A DNA stretch of 64,000 bases from Bagarius yarrelli. Lineage: Eukaryota > Chordata > Actinopteri > Siluriformes > Sisoridae. The notes under the pieces are model-generated. The model saw only the letters and a list, made by a program, of their open reading frames with translations. It made no database searches and was not told the DNA's origin. Shown here in pieces: positions 24,370 through 39,060 of the stretch (within the stretch, counting starts at the first letter, position 1; every line of letters begins with the position of its first letter). A program made the translations under genes and the position numbers. The DNA lies in assembly GCA_005784505.1 (NCBI GenBank), contig VCAZ01000008.1:2563763-2627762 (forward strand), written 5' to 3'.

Positions 24370-25435
24370 GAAAATCTTTATGTTACACCAGTGTACTTTT
24401 AACTTTGTTTTACAAAAGACACACTTATGGATGTGTTGGTAAAGTGTTTAGAAACAGATAGAATATAGTTATGCAGTGGGTGTGTATGAAAAGCTGTGAA
24501 ATAGAGAATAACTGAAGAACAGTTTGGCAGGCTAGAAGCTGAAAGTAGTTTAACGTAATGATAAGATTGCATGCACTTACTGGTTAATACAACATGACCA
24601 TAAAAATGTGCCTGATAACATGTCCTGTTCTACAGTAACAGTAGATGTAAAATCATCAAGCTGACATTTAGAACACAGAGCCCACACACATATGCACATT
24701 ATTACTGATGTTACTCAACCGGTTTCTACTTTAGCAAGACAAAGCAAAAGGTTTCCAGCTGGCAGTTAAATGTTGATTGGTCTTGATTTGATCACCAGAA
24801 CCTCTGACTTCAAACACTGCAAGATTTATTCAAGTGAATTTGCACCCTCTAGTGGACAACAAACGCATATACAGTTATATGCTATAACTTAAAACCAAGG
24901 CAATTTACTAAGGATTGATTTATGGCCCCTGTATTTTCTGTCTAAGAATAATGTCCTAAATTAAAATTGATTCAGCGTGTAAACTGCTGTGCTGCCACGA
25001 AAAGTGATGAATAGTTGCTGATCTATTAAAGCGGAGCTGCTGAAACAGCTCGCAAACGAAGCAGAAACGAGCTGGCGGAAGTCCACCTGCTCCTGGAAGT
25101 GCAGGAACACCATGCTAGAATAAAACAGAAAGAAAAAGCACAAGAAACTGGTAACACTTTTATTTCATTAAAAGAGCCACATTTTAGCTTCATGGTCACT
25201 TTGCCTAATCGCACAAAAAAGTCACATTTTTAGCATACAATGTCTACATCTACGCACATACACGTTTATTTGTTGTCTTGTGCTATGTGTTCTCTGTTTA
25301 TTGTGTTGTATGATATATTGTGTATTATATAGCGTCATTCGTATATATACTATAATAGTAGGGTCTTTAGTGTATAATACGTGTGTCCAGATTCGTACAT
25401 GATTCGAGCACCTGGAGGTTTCATTGTACATCTAC
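24370..25435. other. Intergenic stretch, nothing recognised
   Basis: No gene or named element was seen. The small minus-strand frames near 24961-25214 overlap one another and have no family support. Confidence 0.45.
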
Positions 25436-25439
25436 TAGG

Positions 25440-25795
25440 AGTGGAAATCTTTAGGCACCTCACCATTCGATTCCGATTTAAAAAGGCTGCCATTCGATTA
25501 CAGAGCGATTATTGATGCATCGTTTGTTTTAATACAGACTCTTCATTTATCCTTACTATTTGACTATTAAAGCATGTGTATTGACACATAATAAACTTGA
25601 ATCTTTTATCAATAAAACAAAGGGAGGTGATTTGTAACGTTGCTGTTGACTTGACTTGGCAAATAATTAACAGAAAACGAATTTGCCCTTGGCAGCATAC
25701 AATGTACCCAGTGCAGCATCAACGGCCATATTGAATCGTCCTCGTACCATCACAATGCATCGAAGAATCAACCCCCCCCCCATCTTTAACATCTA
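25440..25795. repeat. Possible DNA-transposon-derived repeat
   Basis: It opens with 'gattcc' and 'ttgatgcatcg'-type text and closes with 'catcacaatgcatcgaagaa', a layout I associate with non-autonomous fish DNA transposons. It ends in a run of nine C. Weak call without a library search. Confidence 0.35.
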
Positions 25796-27395
25796 CAGTG
25801 ACAATGAATTTCTTTTTCTTCTTATAAAGTTAAAGATTGATCGATAAATACTATCTGAATATAGTAATATAGTAATATAATACTATAAGAATAAGATTTA
25901 AAAAAATAAAATTCATTACATTTGTAAGTAAAAAAAACATATTCCTTCTTTATAAAAAAAGGGCTAATAGTAAACATGTTGTAAACAGGACCGTCTATAT
26001 ACCAGTAGTTAACACTAAACTAGTTCAACTAATTTGAACAATCACCCCCTAAATTAAGTTAAAACCCCATCACTGCCTGCTCATGCCCCAGTCCACATCC
26101 CTATGCACACAAACTGGATGTTTTCTGTCTATCATTTAATCCAAGTTGTTATGAGTAACAGTTATTGCATCATTAGAATAAAAAAAAAATAGTAAATATT
26201 CTTTAGGATCAACGGAATTAAAAAGCGTAACCTATTAGCATAAAATATAAAACAAATGTAAAAGTATTTAGTTTATAAGCTGCTGTTTTTATAGACGGTA
26301 ATAAAGGTAAAAGGAATAAATCCCTACCGATGATAATCCAGGTCATATAAGTACTCTTTTTTTTTAGCTATAATTAAAAGTTGAATCAGTGCCACAGACT
26401 AAAACACACCCTAGATTTCATCTATATCTGGGCTGAGATTTTTTTTAGCCATTCATGACACATCATCATTTTCACCAGTGACTCAGAAGGTGCACATGAA
26501 ATACAGGCACATGTGTAAAGACGTGGAAAAACAGGTGGATTAATTTATTGCCTTTTCTATATAACAGTTATTATTTGTACTAAGCAATTAATGACCTCTT
26601 GATTCATCATATTGCCTAAAGGGCCTGTTGGATGCGACATGCACTTTTATTTGAACTGAAATGTGTGTTGCCAGTGTGTGTACACAACCACCCTATAATA
26701 ATAAATATCCAACCAGAGTTTTTACATTTTGTTAAATTATTTCCCTTTTCTCAAATCCAATGCCTGATTTTTTGAGGTCACGCAGACAAACGGCGATCCA
26801 ACGATTGATGATTGACACTAAGCAGTTTTGCCAAATTGAACGGGTTCCTACACAATCGGGCTTTAATTTGATCGAAAATTTATTTATTTTTTTTTAGTTC
26901 AAACACTACGCACAATGGGCTGGTATATTTTTATTTTAATGGGGTCTATACTGTAGTTGATCTGGTGATTTTTAATCCAATCTGGCAACCCTGTAAAATG
27001 TCTGCTATTGTTTCGACACTGGGGCAGAATGTCGCCCCTGATTTACCTAAATGCGTTCATGTTTGAGCAAATTACTTCTCACCAGACTGCTTTATAAATA
27101 AGGATCAGTATAAAGCAGGTTTGCTAAGAAGCTACTTCTGAAATAAAATGTATCATTACCAACTATTGGTGTTCCTGCTTCACCTCCAGAAGAAGCGAGT
27201 TTACTTTTTCTTAAGAATCTTTGCAAATGACCTGTTCTAGTAACATGCTACAGTTAGCAAGTCTCACGATGAATGCAGCTTAAATGTTAACTCACTGAAA
27301 ACATTGTTATGTCGTCTTTTCTATGTACAACCTTCTCAATATAACATCACAAAGGAACCAGACAGGAGCCAGAGATAACGATAAGATTTATGATT
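25796..27395. other. Intergenic stretch downstream of nudt7
   Basis: AT-rich DNA between the last repeat and the 3' end of nudt7. No open frame or element was recognised. Confidence 0.45.
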
Positions 27396-27397
27396 GA

Positions 27398-27403
27398 TTT
27401 ATT
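27398..27403 (-). terminator. nudt7: Candidate poly(A) signal of nudt7
   Basis: AATAAA on the minus strand about 155 bases past the stop codon. Other AT-rich hexamers nearby are possible. Confidence 0.4.
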
Positions 27404-27557
27404 TACGAATGCCAAGGGCAGGCAGGAATCAGAGGAGGGAGTTAGAATTAAGCAAATGCTGCGGGCGATTAAATTAATTCATTAAAAAAATACATTTGAA
27501 TCCAGTAAAACATTTTCTTTTTACATGTGTTTCCCCCTATTCTACAAATAACATTGT

Positions 27558-30500
27558 TCATAACTTGCTCAACCAGCTTTGAACAAGTTGCTGAAAACTA
27601 GCAGTCGGATTCTTCAAATCAAAGGCAAATTCAAACTCTGGCTTTTGTTCAAAAGCCAGAACAGCCAGAAGGATAAGCAGAAAGGCTGTTAGTCCCCAGA
27701 TGTGGTGGCTCTTGCCTGTGACAGGATCCGTGTAGCTGAAACTGTGTAGAAAGTTTTTTGTACCAGGTACAGGAAAAGCTGAGTGATTGGTCCCCTTCAG
27801 GAAGAACTCCACCGGCACAGAGAACACCTCACTCACTTCACCGGGGTTTGCGCTCGGATGAAAGGAGTCACTGATGAAAGCCACCACCGGAGTCACCAGG
27901 AGGCCTCTCTGTGTGGAACGATGACAGGAAGAAGTTTATTTGTCAACTTCTGAAATTAGTGTTAACAAAATACACACACTGAAATAATCTTATAAAGAAA
28001 AACATTAAAATGCTTTTTTATGGGAAGTTGCTTCTGCACATGCTTTCCACAAACCATATTTACAACAAAATAAATGTTTTATGTGCACTAGATGACGAAA
28101 AATTATTACCAGCATAACTGATGCTGCATAGTAAGAAGCACTGAACTGTCTGGTATGTCTATATATTCGGGCATGTCTATATATTATGCAGTTCGCTTTC
28201 AAGCTTTACTCAACATTGTGGAACATCCACTTTGGGATTTTACCCACCTCCACATTTTCTTTGAAGATTATTGGCTAATCATCATTGGTCATCATTAAAA
28301 AGCCCCATAACAGTCACTGACTTTGCCCTCATGGCTACCAAGCGCATCGCTCAGGTGACTAAACGATCCATTGGCTTTCTGGTCATTCTCCAGAGGCACC
28401 ATTGGCTGACCCCTGGCTGACCACCAATCACTCCTTTCTGCCCTTTCAGTGACGCCATGGAGGCGTTTGTTAAGCGTTTTGATTAGCATAAGAAGCGTGT
28501 TAAGGCTATGAGCCAGGTCATACCTGAAACTGCTGCTGACTCTCACTTAAAACTGTGCTTTTGCTCGTAAGACATCTTTGTGCTTTTTCTGTGAGTGAGG
28601 ACTGTCTTCGGTAAACAGCTTTGTAACCCTCTGCCCAGGACCTTGCTTTGTGCCAAACTTGATGTCTACTACCTTTGGCAAGATGGAAGAGTTTATCTTG
28701 TCCGGTTAGAGGCCTAAGAATTTATGTTGAGAGAACAGCAGAGTTTTGCCATTCTGACCTGCTCTTTGTGTGCTTTGAAGGCTGTTTGTAAGGATGAGCA
28801 GTGACCAAGCAGAGGCTTTTTGATTGGATATCCTCTACATACACTACCCGGGTTTTAGAATGCTAGCTAAGCGTCAAAGCGTATTCTACGAGAGCTACAT
28901 TATGGGCGTCGACAAGTGGTATGTCTACTCAGGATATCTGTTCGCATCTCAGGATATCTGTTTTTATACAATAGCATACAACAGAGGAAATCCTGTTTTA
29001 AAAAGTGCTGTTTTAAACATTTTAGGAGCTCTTTGTGAGTTCACAGATGGGTGCGCAATAATTATGTATGAGACAAATTTAAAATCTAGATGTGTGGAGA
29101 TTGTTAGAGGAATCCGGAGTAAGTGTGAGAATAAATCTGGAATAGGATGTTAAACTGCATGTGATAGTCAAGTGTTCCAATTCCTTTTGTATTTACTTTA
29201 GTGAACATATTTCTATATTGTTAGAGTTTTATTTCTCTTATTACCCACAATGCTCTTTAACTACCCAGTACTGTTCTTTCTTTGTGATCCAAGTGATCAG
29301 TCAGTAGCCTGTTTAGATGTTTCACAGCAAACAAATTAGCTACAAGATCTTTAACTTAAATTTCACGCTAATAAGGGTGTCAATGCCCTCATGCTCATCA
29401 TCTCATAAATCATTAACCAGAGTTGAATGTTTGCAAGTGCAACAGTGCTGGAACGTTTGCTGTTTGACTATTCTCATTCGGAGTTCTTATTAATCATGGA
29501 AAAATGGAGTGCATCAAAATAAGCTTTTCTCTTCCAGACATTTTGACCTGTAGCAGCAATTTGCAAAAATATCTCTATATAAACATTAGTATTGTGTTTT
29601 AAAGACGGAATAGAAGCTGAAATACACGAGAAAAATGCACATAATATAGTCGCTGCCTTGCATACTGTTATGCCTGCTCTAATATACATCAATACTAGCT
29701 AAAATGATGTTTTTAGCTAAATCATTGTACCTTGTTGATGAGTGGACAGAATCTGCATACAACCTCTACTTCATCAGTAGGAAGGCCGACCTCCTCTAAT
29801 GCCTCCCTCAGTGCTGTGCCAACTTCATTCTGATCATGTGGATCAGTTTTCCCCCCTGGAAAACACACCTCTCCAGGGTTGTGTTTGAGCTGAGAAAAGC
29901 AACAAAAGGGTGTTTCCATTTAAAACACTGCTGCTGCTTAAACACAGCCTATTGAATAATGACAACACTTTCAATAAAATGTTTACAATTCTTTAAAAAT
30001 ATATTATATGTTATAAGGATAATTTGAAAAAGGGATGTGATAAGGAATTATTACTATGTTATATTAAAAGATCAAAGTACAAACAGAGACAGAAATCAAA
30101 CCACAAATAACTTATACAAATATCTAATTATTTTAGATAACTAAAATAATTAATTTGACAAATAAAATAATCCGGGGCAGCATGGTGGCTAAATGGTTAG
30201 CACGGTTGCGTGACAGCAATAAGGCCCGGGTTCGATTCGCAGGCAGGGGCCTTTCTGTGTGGAGTTTGCATGTTCTCCGGTGCTTGTGTGGGTTTACTCC
30301 GGGTTCTCCGGTTTCCTCCCACAGTTAGGTTAATTGGTGATTTAGAGACATCTGGGATAGGCTCAAGCAGATCCCTGTGACCCCGAATTAGGAAATAAGC
30401 GGGTATAGAAGATGAATAAATGACTGAATAAAATAATCCAAGAGAAAAGTGGTTAAAATACTACAGAGGGTTTGGGTTTTATGTTAAAACTTGTGTTTAT

Positions 30501-31045
30501 GCAACAGCAGTCTTATGTATTTCGAGCAACAGACTGTCAGCAAGAGGTCTGGATTTACAGCAACCTGTTTATCTTATTTCATTAGTAAAGTCACAATAAT
30601 CAGATGATTCCCTTTCATAAAGTCAAAATAATGACACATAGAACTGCCTGGGGTACCAGAATCCATGTGTGATATGCAGAAGATGTCCAGCTGACTCTAT
30701 TTTTCTAGAGAAACTAAGCCAACCGTAAAATATCATTACACGATTCTGGAAAAAAAAATATTAAGATCCTAACCAACGCTAGAGAACTCTAATGCATGGG
30801 TTCTGTGCAGCAGAGTGCAATAGATTTAGAGAAAGTGGAGATAAGATGAAAAGTCCACTCACTTCCGCAGAGCGCACAGTCAGGAGGACATGAACACGAC
30901 CTTCTCTCAGGAAAAGCGGAATCAGTACTGACGCTTTCGGGAAGGAGGATAAATGCGAAAACTCGTCTCCAACGTCGTGTTTTCTTAAGGACGATATAAC
31001 TTCTGCCTTAACGTCCATTTTACCTTCATAACTGGCTGCTGTCAT
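27558..31045 (-). CDS. nudt7: Peroxisomal coenzyme A diphosphatase NUDT7
   Basis: Three exons, 31045-30863, 29889-29731 and 27908-27558, join in phase 0 to a complete 230-residue protein (the human protein is 238). NUDT7 hydrolyses CoA and acyl-CoAs to 3',5'-ADP and phosphopantetheine species in peroxisomes, tuning CoA levels. Residues 54-59 (LLTVRS) and 67-74 (GEVCFPGG) form the signature of the CoA-pyrophosphatase subfamily. The Nudix core R-E-A-x-E-E-V-G-L at 89-97 supplies the metal-binding glutamates. The last three residues are S-K-L, a canonical peroxisomal targeting signal 1. Residues 180-195 include a hydrophobic run (AFLLILLAVLAF) typical of the family's C-terminal helix. The start is the first ATG, with sequence cacaATG. 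It is divergently oriented to tmed6, 1.35 kb away. No broken residues were seen. Confidence 0.95.
28300..28830. other. nudt7 intron 2 segment, possible old retroelement
   Basis: This part has a higher GC content than its flanks and shows several short open stretches in different frames (for example near 28440-28540) separated by stops. It reads like a dead mobile element but I cannot name it. No splice-supported exon is visible. Confidence 0.3.
30174..30426 (+). repeat. SINE family 2, internally deleted
   Basis: It carries head 'gtggctaaatggttagcacg', 'ggcccgggttcgattcgcag', body 'gtgtggagtttgcatgttct' and tail 'gatgaataaatgac'. The segment between 'tggtgatt' and 'ctgggatagg' is deleted relative to the 15214 copy. 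Thirteen identical bases, aataaaataatcc, flank it at 30161-30173 and 30427-30439. It lies in nudt7 intron 1. Confidence 0.88.
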
Positions 31046-31407
31046 TGTGGTCTTAAACTAAAACACTTACAGATTAACCCCTGGACATACTTCCGCACAA
31101 AACACCATGATCTGATGCAATTGGACGCTGATACTTTTACGTCACTGTGTTTGGACACAAATGGGCGTGGCTTCCTTATCCGTTTGAACTGACTCCAAGA
31201 GGTTAAAACTGGCAACCGTGTGTTTACAATGCTTTAGGGGTAAAAAGTTGTTTTCCCGGCCATCAGCAAGCAGTCAACATGCCACACACACTTAAAGAGG
31301 GCAATTTACTGAAAACATACACTTGAACAAGATGTTGACAAAAGAGACACTTTATATCAAAACACTACCATTTTACCACTAGCAAAACCATTTAGCTGTT
31401 TTTGTTT

Positions 31408-31895
31408 TACACTACCAGTTAAAAAGTTTGGACACACCTTCTCATTTAATGGCTTTTCTTTATTTTTTATGACTATTTACATTCTAGAATATCACTGACT
31501 TCCTCATGAAGGCTATTTTAAAGAATATATGATGGCTAAGATGGCTATTTTAAAGAATCTAAAATATTAAACGTTTTAAGTTTTTTTCACACTTTCTTGT
31601 TAACTACATAATTCCATATGTGTCCATTCATAGTTTTGAGGCCTTCAGTCAGAATCCACAATGTAAATAGTCATGCAAATAAAGAAAAACCATTACATTC
31701 ACAGTATTTGGCAGATGCCCTTATCCAGAGCAACTTACAATATTCCTTGTTATACAACTGAGCAATTGGGGGTTAAGGGCCTTGCTTGCAGAGCTGGGAG
31801 TCAAACCCACAACCTTCAGGGTTGGTAATCCAACACCTTAACCATGAGCCACCATTAAATGAGAAGATGTGTCCAAACTTTTGACGGGTGGTATA
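31408..31895. mobile_element. MITE with terminal inverted repeats, carrying a SINE
   Basis: The left end 'tacactaccagttaaaaagt' continuing 'ttggacacaccttctcattt' is matched by the reverse complement of the right end (31853-31895, 'gtgtccaaacttttgacggg'). The inverted repeats are about 45 bases with few mismatches. The interior has no coding capacity. It lies in the nudt7-tmed6 intergenic space. Confidence 0.8.
31692..31853 (-). repeat. SINE family 1 nested in the MITE
   Basis: A reverse copy from tail 'attacattcacagtatttgg' to head 'accttaaccatgagccacca', sitting against the right inverted repeat of the MITE. Confidence 0.78.
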
Positions 31896-32393
31896 TGTTT
31901 TTAAAATGTTATCACTGCCGACATGCAAGTTTAATAGTGAATCATTTGCTATTGTAAAAAAGGAAATATTATAATTAGAATTAAAGCTTTAACATAAACC
32001 TTTAAAATCCGAATTACAACCAGCACAACTGTCAGATCTGTCCAAGCTGAATTATTTAATTCTGAGCAAATCTAAGAGCCTTCAATTAACCTAACTTTTA
32101 TCAACAAAGCAGGATGTGGAGTGGAATTCAATATTTGCTGATATGCTATGCGGCAGGTTTTTGTCTAAACTGTCAGAGTTGAAGTGTGTATTAGAACACT
32201 TGAAAGTGCAGGTCATAACAAAGATCCCAGCAGCACCTGTAACCAGATGTGGAGTTTCCCACTCATAAGCTGAAAGTTCTGTATAGCACACGCGAGGGTT
32301 AATCATCTGCTACTGAAGAGGCTTTGGCACCTCAAAAACACAACTTTTTCATTCAATAAGCCAGTCAGCAGATGAACTCTGTATAGCTTCATA

Positions 32394-34511
32394 ATGTCAA
32401 TAAAATGTATCCATGTTGTCCTTTTGCTACTGATCTTTAAATGGGATTGTGGGAAAGCAGATCTTCAGTATGAGGAGAGTGACCAGGAGCTGTTCTGGGG
32501 AGCAGATCACTACGACTTTGCAATTGTGCTGCCTGCCTCGGACTTGGAGTGCTTTTGGCATTTTGCACACAAAGGCGAACACTTTTATCTCAACTTCATG
32601 GTAATATGTAGCTGAATTTTTTATTTTCTATTCTTGCTGACAAGAACATACCATTGGGCTTTGTAGGTAGAGCAGGAGGTTGGAGGATATCTGATGAAAT
32701 GTAGTTAAAGTACAGCCAACAATCTATGCAGTAGTTGCAACAAACACATGTTTTCTCAATGATAAGTGTGATTTGTTATAAAAAAAGAAAAAGTTTTAAT
32801 AAAAAAGTATGCCATTTAAGTTTCAAACAACTGTTTCAGACACCATATGGTAATTTAATGTGTTTTGTAGAGCCAAACAACATATTTAGAGGGATATTTT
32901 ATTTAGAGGAGTATTTGACCTGAATTCTTGTTGTAGAACTGTAACATATGTGAGATAACCACCATTTGTTTCAATTACAACATGGTTCTTTACTTTTATT
33001 GAAAGCTTGAAAGTTTGGGATGCCATGATTGCTGGGATGCCAATCGTGTATTCAGGTTACACCACTGTAGTTCTTTTTATTTTTTATTTTTACAGCTATA
33101 TAATTTATCCTTTTAAAGAAGCCATTCTTTAAAAGAGGGAAAATATGAGAACATACTGTCTTTTAAAATATCTAGCCAAAAGTATTGGAACACATGACCA
33201 TCACATCGATATGTTTTGAAAATCCTATTTTATCCATCCAACCATCCATTCCTCCATCCATCCATCCATCCATCCATTTATCCATTGTCTATATTCCCGC
33301 TTATTTCTAATCAGAGTCACAGGGATCTAAACCAGCCACCATTACAGTACAGTATATACAACAATATACAATATACATTATGTGTTTTCAACTTAAAATG
33401 TAAGTATGTATTTTATATAGAGTTGTCATTGTTCTTCTTCAGAAAAGTTTACATGTCCATTATGGAGCTCATTATCAGTACATGACAGTAAATCATTTCT
33501 GTACTTATTGGGTGTGTTTAGGTGCAGTGGGCGACTGGAATAAGTGTTGACAGACACCTGTCAGTCATTATAAATGCTCCAAGTGGCCTTATCGTGGGTT
33601 CAGTAGATGATGTCACAGGGGAGATTGCCTTTAATGCTGAAGAGACTGGTAAGAAACAGATCACAATTTTTGAACTTGACTCAAGCTTTCATTTCAGTAA
33701 AACATTGTAAATTAAGTGCGTCATCTATACAAAATGTTATTGCTTTGTGCTTTTTTATAATAACAATGTGTAAACATTTAATTTACATAATTTATTCAAA
33801 TATGAGGGAGGCACACCAGCAGATGGCAGCACAAGGTGTTTGTCTTGAAACAGTTTGATATCCCTTGTATTTTGTTAAATTGAAAGAATGTAAAACTTTT
33901 TGGCTTTAGAAATACAGTATGAACAAATGCAGTGTGGATTGCTAAAAAATTATAACACAAATGCTCAGTTGATTAACCACACAATGATATGTTCCTCCAG
34001 GCTTTTATCAGATGTGCTTTAGCAATTTCCACAACCGTTTTGGCAGCATGCAGATTTTTATGAACTTTGGTGTGTACTACCCGGATTTGGGGGCTTCCAA
34101 AAAAGACATTAACAGCAGAGAGTTGAATAGCACACTTGATACTATTGACGTAAGAAAACATATCATAAATTCACAATTTTAATATCTTGTAGATCTCAAG
34201 CAAATCCAAGAACATTTAAATACAAATTCTAGTTTTAATTATTTTTTTTAATGAAATCATGCTGACTATCTGTGCAGGACAGCTCCACCAGGCTACAGTC
34301 TTTTGTGTTCCACATGTGGCGTTACTACAGCATCGAGCGCATGAGAAGAGCTACCGATTACTACCTGCTCCAATCTAACTTGAGCTACGTCAGCACTTGG
34401 TCAGCTGCACTCAGTCTCGTCATTATTCTGTCTGGATATCTGCAGCTCTTTTTTCTCAAAAGGCTCTTTAACACCAAGCAGACCACAGAGACTGAAAAAC
34501 CCTGTTGCTGA
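32394..34511 (+). CDS. tmed6: TMED6, p24-family transmembrane cargo adaptor (copy 1)
   Basis: Four exons, 32394-32600, 33522-33648, 34001-34149 and 34278-34511, give 238 residues (human TMED6 is 240). p24 proteins are type I membrane proteins that cycle between ER and Golgi in COPI/COPII vesicles and help select cargo. A signal peptide occupies residues 1-21. The GOLD domain follows, with its two cysteines in E-C-F-W-H-F (exon 1) and Q-M-C-F (exon 3). A membrane-proximal helix contains H-M-W-R-Y-Y and R-M-R-R-A-T-D-Y. One transmembrane helix precedes a short tail with F-F-L-K-R-L-F, which combines the aromatic and basic coat-binding signals of the family. N-x-S/T sites occur (for example N-S-T near the exon 3 end). 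The first ATG with a good signal peptide was chosen. It is the upstream member of a tandem pair. Confidence 0.94.
33237..33285. repeat. (CATC)n microsatellite next to a family 2 tail
   Basis: CATC units in tmed6 copy 1 intron 1. They are followed by 'attcccgcttatttc' and 'gtcacagggatct', which is the reversed 3' end of SINE family 2. The microsatellite probably grew from that SINE's tail. Confidence 0.7.
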
Positions 34512-34644
34512 TTTATTCTTTAGAAAGGATGGTGGTCATGTAGTTAAATATGGAAAAGGACATGATTAGACCACTGTGTCTTTTCCTGTGCTATACGTTT
34601 CTAGAATGTCATAAATTGTGTTCTATAATGTCATAGAAAAAGGG

Positions 34645-34650
34645 AATAAA
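34645..34650 (+). terminator. Candidate poly(A) signal of tmed6 copy 1
   Basis: AATAAA about 135 bases after the stop codon and well before copy 2, so the two genes probably have separate transcripts. Confidence 0.6.
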
Positions 34651-35593
34651 GTAAAATATAGTTAACAGATCTTATCACTCTTATTTCTTGGGTTGGATTT
34701 TTTTCCCCGATGGTTTAAGATGGTTTTTTTTATTTTAAAAGAGTCAAGAAGCATTTATTGTCATTTTAATCATACACAATATAGTTAGTGCAGTACATGG
34801 CATGTTCCTCCAGGACCACGCTGCTTTTCAAAACACAAATCTACATAGGATTACACAAAGCAAATGCAAAAATATGTGGCTATTTTTTTCCTGCTCATTT
34901 AGGTAAAACAAGATTTTTTTAACCCCTTTTTAACTATTTTTTATTCTAAACATAAACTAAACATAAACTATATGGCCAACTATATTTTACCAACAAACCC
35001 AGTATTTTCAGATCAAAACATTCCAGATTCAGGCCTCCATTGTTTTTAAATAATTAACTTGATTCTTCTTTATAGGCCTGTATAAGTCGGGTGCTGATAA
35101 TGGGAATGAAGGTCAGGTGTGCAGTTGATGTTCCAGTTAATTACAAAGGTGCTTAGTGGGGTTGAGGTCAGAAAACTGGAAAACCAAGAGAAAACCCTTA
35201 TATATAAATTATCAGGAACAGGGGCTAGTCTAGCAATTTTAGGGCCTATACTCTATATGCTAAGAATAAGATATGAGGTGGGGTTCCCTATTACACCGTA
35301 CTGGTATTACTTATGAACCTGTTTTTAGGGCCCGCAGAATGCGTAGGCTATTAGAACAGATTTGCCCCCTTGTTTAGAAGTCCCCTTAACCAGGAGATCA
35401 GAATTTATCTGGTGCCCTGAAACTATGAGGAATGTTGTCTTGTTTTTAGACAAATTTCTATTGATATTCACTTGTATACCTGTGGATAAATTAAAGCAGA
35501 TGTTTATTAGCATTGTTTTATTCAAATACCCTGAGGGGTGCAAATATCTCTTTATATATATTACAAATACTCAGTTTGATCACTTTCCTTATA

Positions 35594-35772
35594 TACACTA
35601 TATGGCCAAAAGTTTGTGATCACCCAGCATTGTGTCTTGTCCTTGTCCTTTATGTAGCATAAAGATTGTGTAAAAGTTATTATAGGAGTAAGAGTGAGTC
35701 TAAATCTGGATAAATCTGGATAAATATGAATGTGATGATCAGGTGTTCCAATACATTTCTTTATGTAGTGTA
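35594..35772. mobile_element. Short MITE of the 'tatatggccaaaagt' family, both ends present
   Basis: It begins 'tacactatatggccaaaagt' and ends 'ttccaatacatttctttatg' + 'tagtgta'. The outer 8 bases are inverted repeats and the inner parts are degenerate. At about 180 bases it is a compact copy between the two tmed6 genes. Confidence 0.65.
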
Positions 35773-35915
35773 CTTTGTATGTTATGTCAAACAGCATATA
35801 CATATATCCAGTAACTGCCTATATTTTAAATCTCAACAGATGTTGTGCTGCCCTGCATGTCCTTGAACAGAAGTCAGAACAAAGTGTGTGTGAGTGTAAG
35901 AAGTAAGTCTGAGAC

Positions 35916-38155
<2,240 letters not shown>

Positions 38156-38213
38156 GAGAGAGAAAAAGCTGACACAAAAATTTACAAGTTCCTTCTTTGT
38201 TTGCTGATTTGAC

Positions 38214-38219
38214 AATAAA
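38214..38219 (+). terminator. Candidate poly(A) signal of tmed6 copy 2
   Basis: AATAAA about 60 bases after the stop codon. Confidence 0.6.
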
Positions 38220-38939
38220 ATAGGAAAAAGAAAGATCATGTGCGGTCAGAGGTTTTGACTGAACTCATTTGACATTTTAAATCCTGAAAACCTAAAGTAC
38301 AGAACAGAATGTAATTGTAGATGTTTTCCATAAGTAGAATAATATCATGCTATAATTATAATATGTCATGAAACATACATTTGGAATTCCTTAATTAGTT
38401 TTGCCATTACTTCATGCAGGAGTGTCGCTAAGGGGAGAAATTAGGGTCGATTCAATAAAGGGTCTACGCACTTTGGGGCCCCCAGAGATTTGTTTCATCA
38501 GTATTAACAGTGCGGAATAGGTGTGGTATGGGGGCTAACGAATTATTTTATAAGGCACAAAATTACTAGCTGTGCCCCTGACTACATGCACCAAACGTAT
38601 GTGAACCTCATGTGTTTAAATAAAATAAAATTCTTAGACACTTTGGTAACCATCACAAATCCACTGGTAATTCATTCAGTGGTTTGTTTGGAGTTGTAAT
38701 CCAACACTCACAATTTAAGATTATTTGATGTACTTTTAAAAAACAAGAAAACCAGAAAGTCCTGAATTAGATTACAGACTGTGTCTAAGAATGTCATGTT
38801 ATCCCTGTCTGTCTGTGCTGGTTTCCTCCAGGTTCTCTGGTCTCCTCCCATCTCCTTAAAAACATGGGAGGTACATGTGTATAAATATGTGTGCATGTAT
38901 TGCTTCAAGCACAGTGGTGTGGATATTACGCTTTAAACA

Positions 38940-39060
38940 ACACAGAGTGGAGGAGGTGTGCTAAAGCACCGACAATAAAGACGTGGTTTTAGTTCCTCTC
39001 TAAGCGGGATTTCCCGCATTTACAATTCATTGAGGCCAGGAGAGTTTTCAGTGGTACACG
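38940..39060 (+). other. mlkl: Probable non-coding first exon of mlkl
   Basis: A strong donor (acacg|gtaagt) at 39060/39061 follows a stretch richer in GC than its flanks. The first coding exon of mlkl starts behind an acceptor (atttgcag at 42391-42398) only five bases before its ATG, so an upstream untranslated exon must exist. This is the best candidate seen. The transcription start is a guess. Confidence 0.5.
39006..39015. promoter_or_regulatory. kappaB-type site overlapping an E2F-like site
   Basis: GGGATTTCCC fits the NF-kappaB consensus GGGRNNYYCC exactly. The overlapping TTTCCCGC (39010-39017) fits the E2F consensus TTTSSCGC. It lies in the putative first exon or core promoter of mlkl. 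Binding is an inference from sequence alone. Confidence 0.45.
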
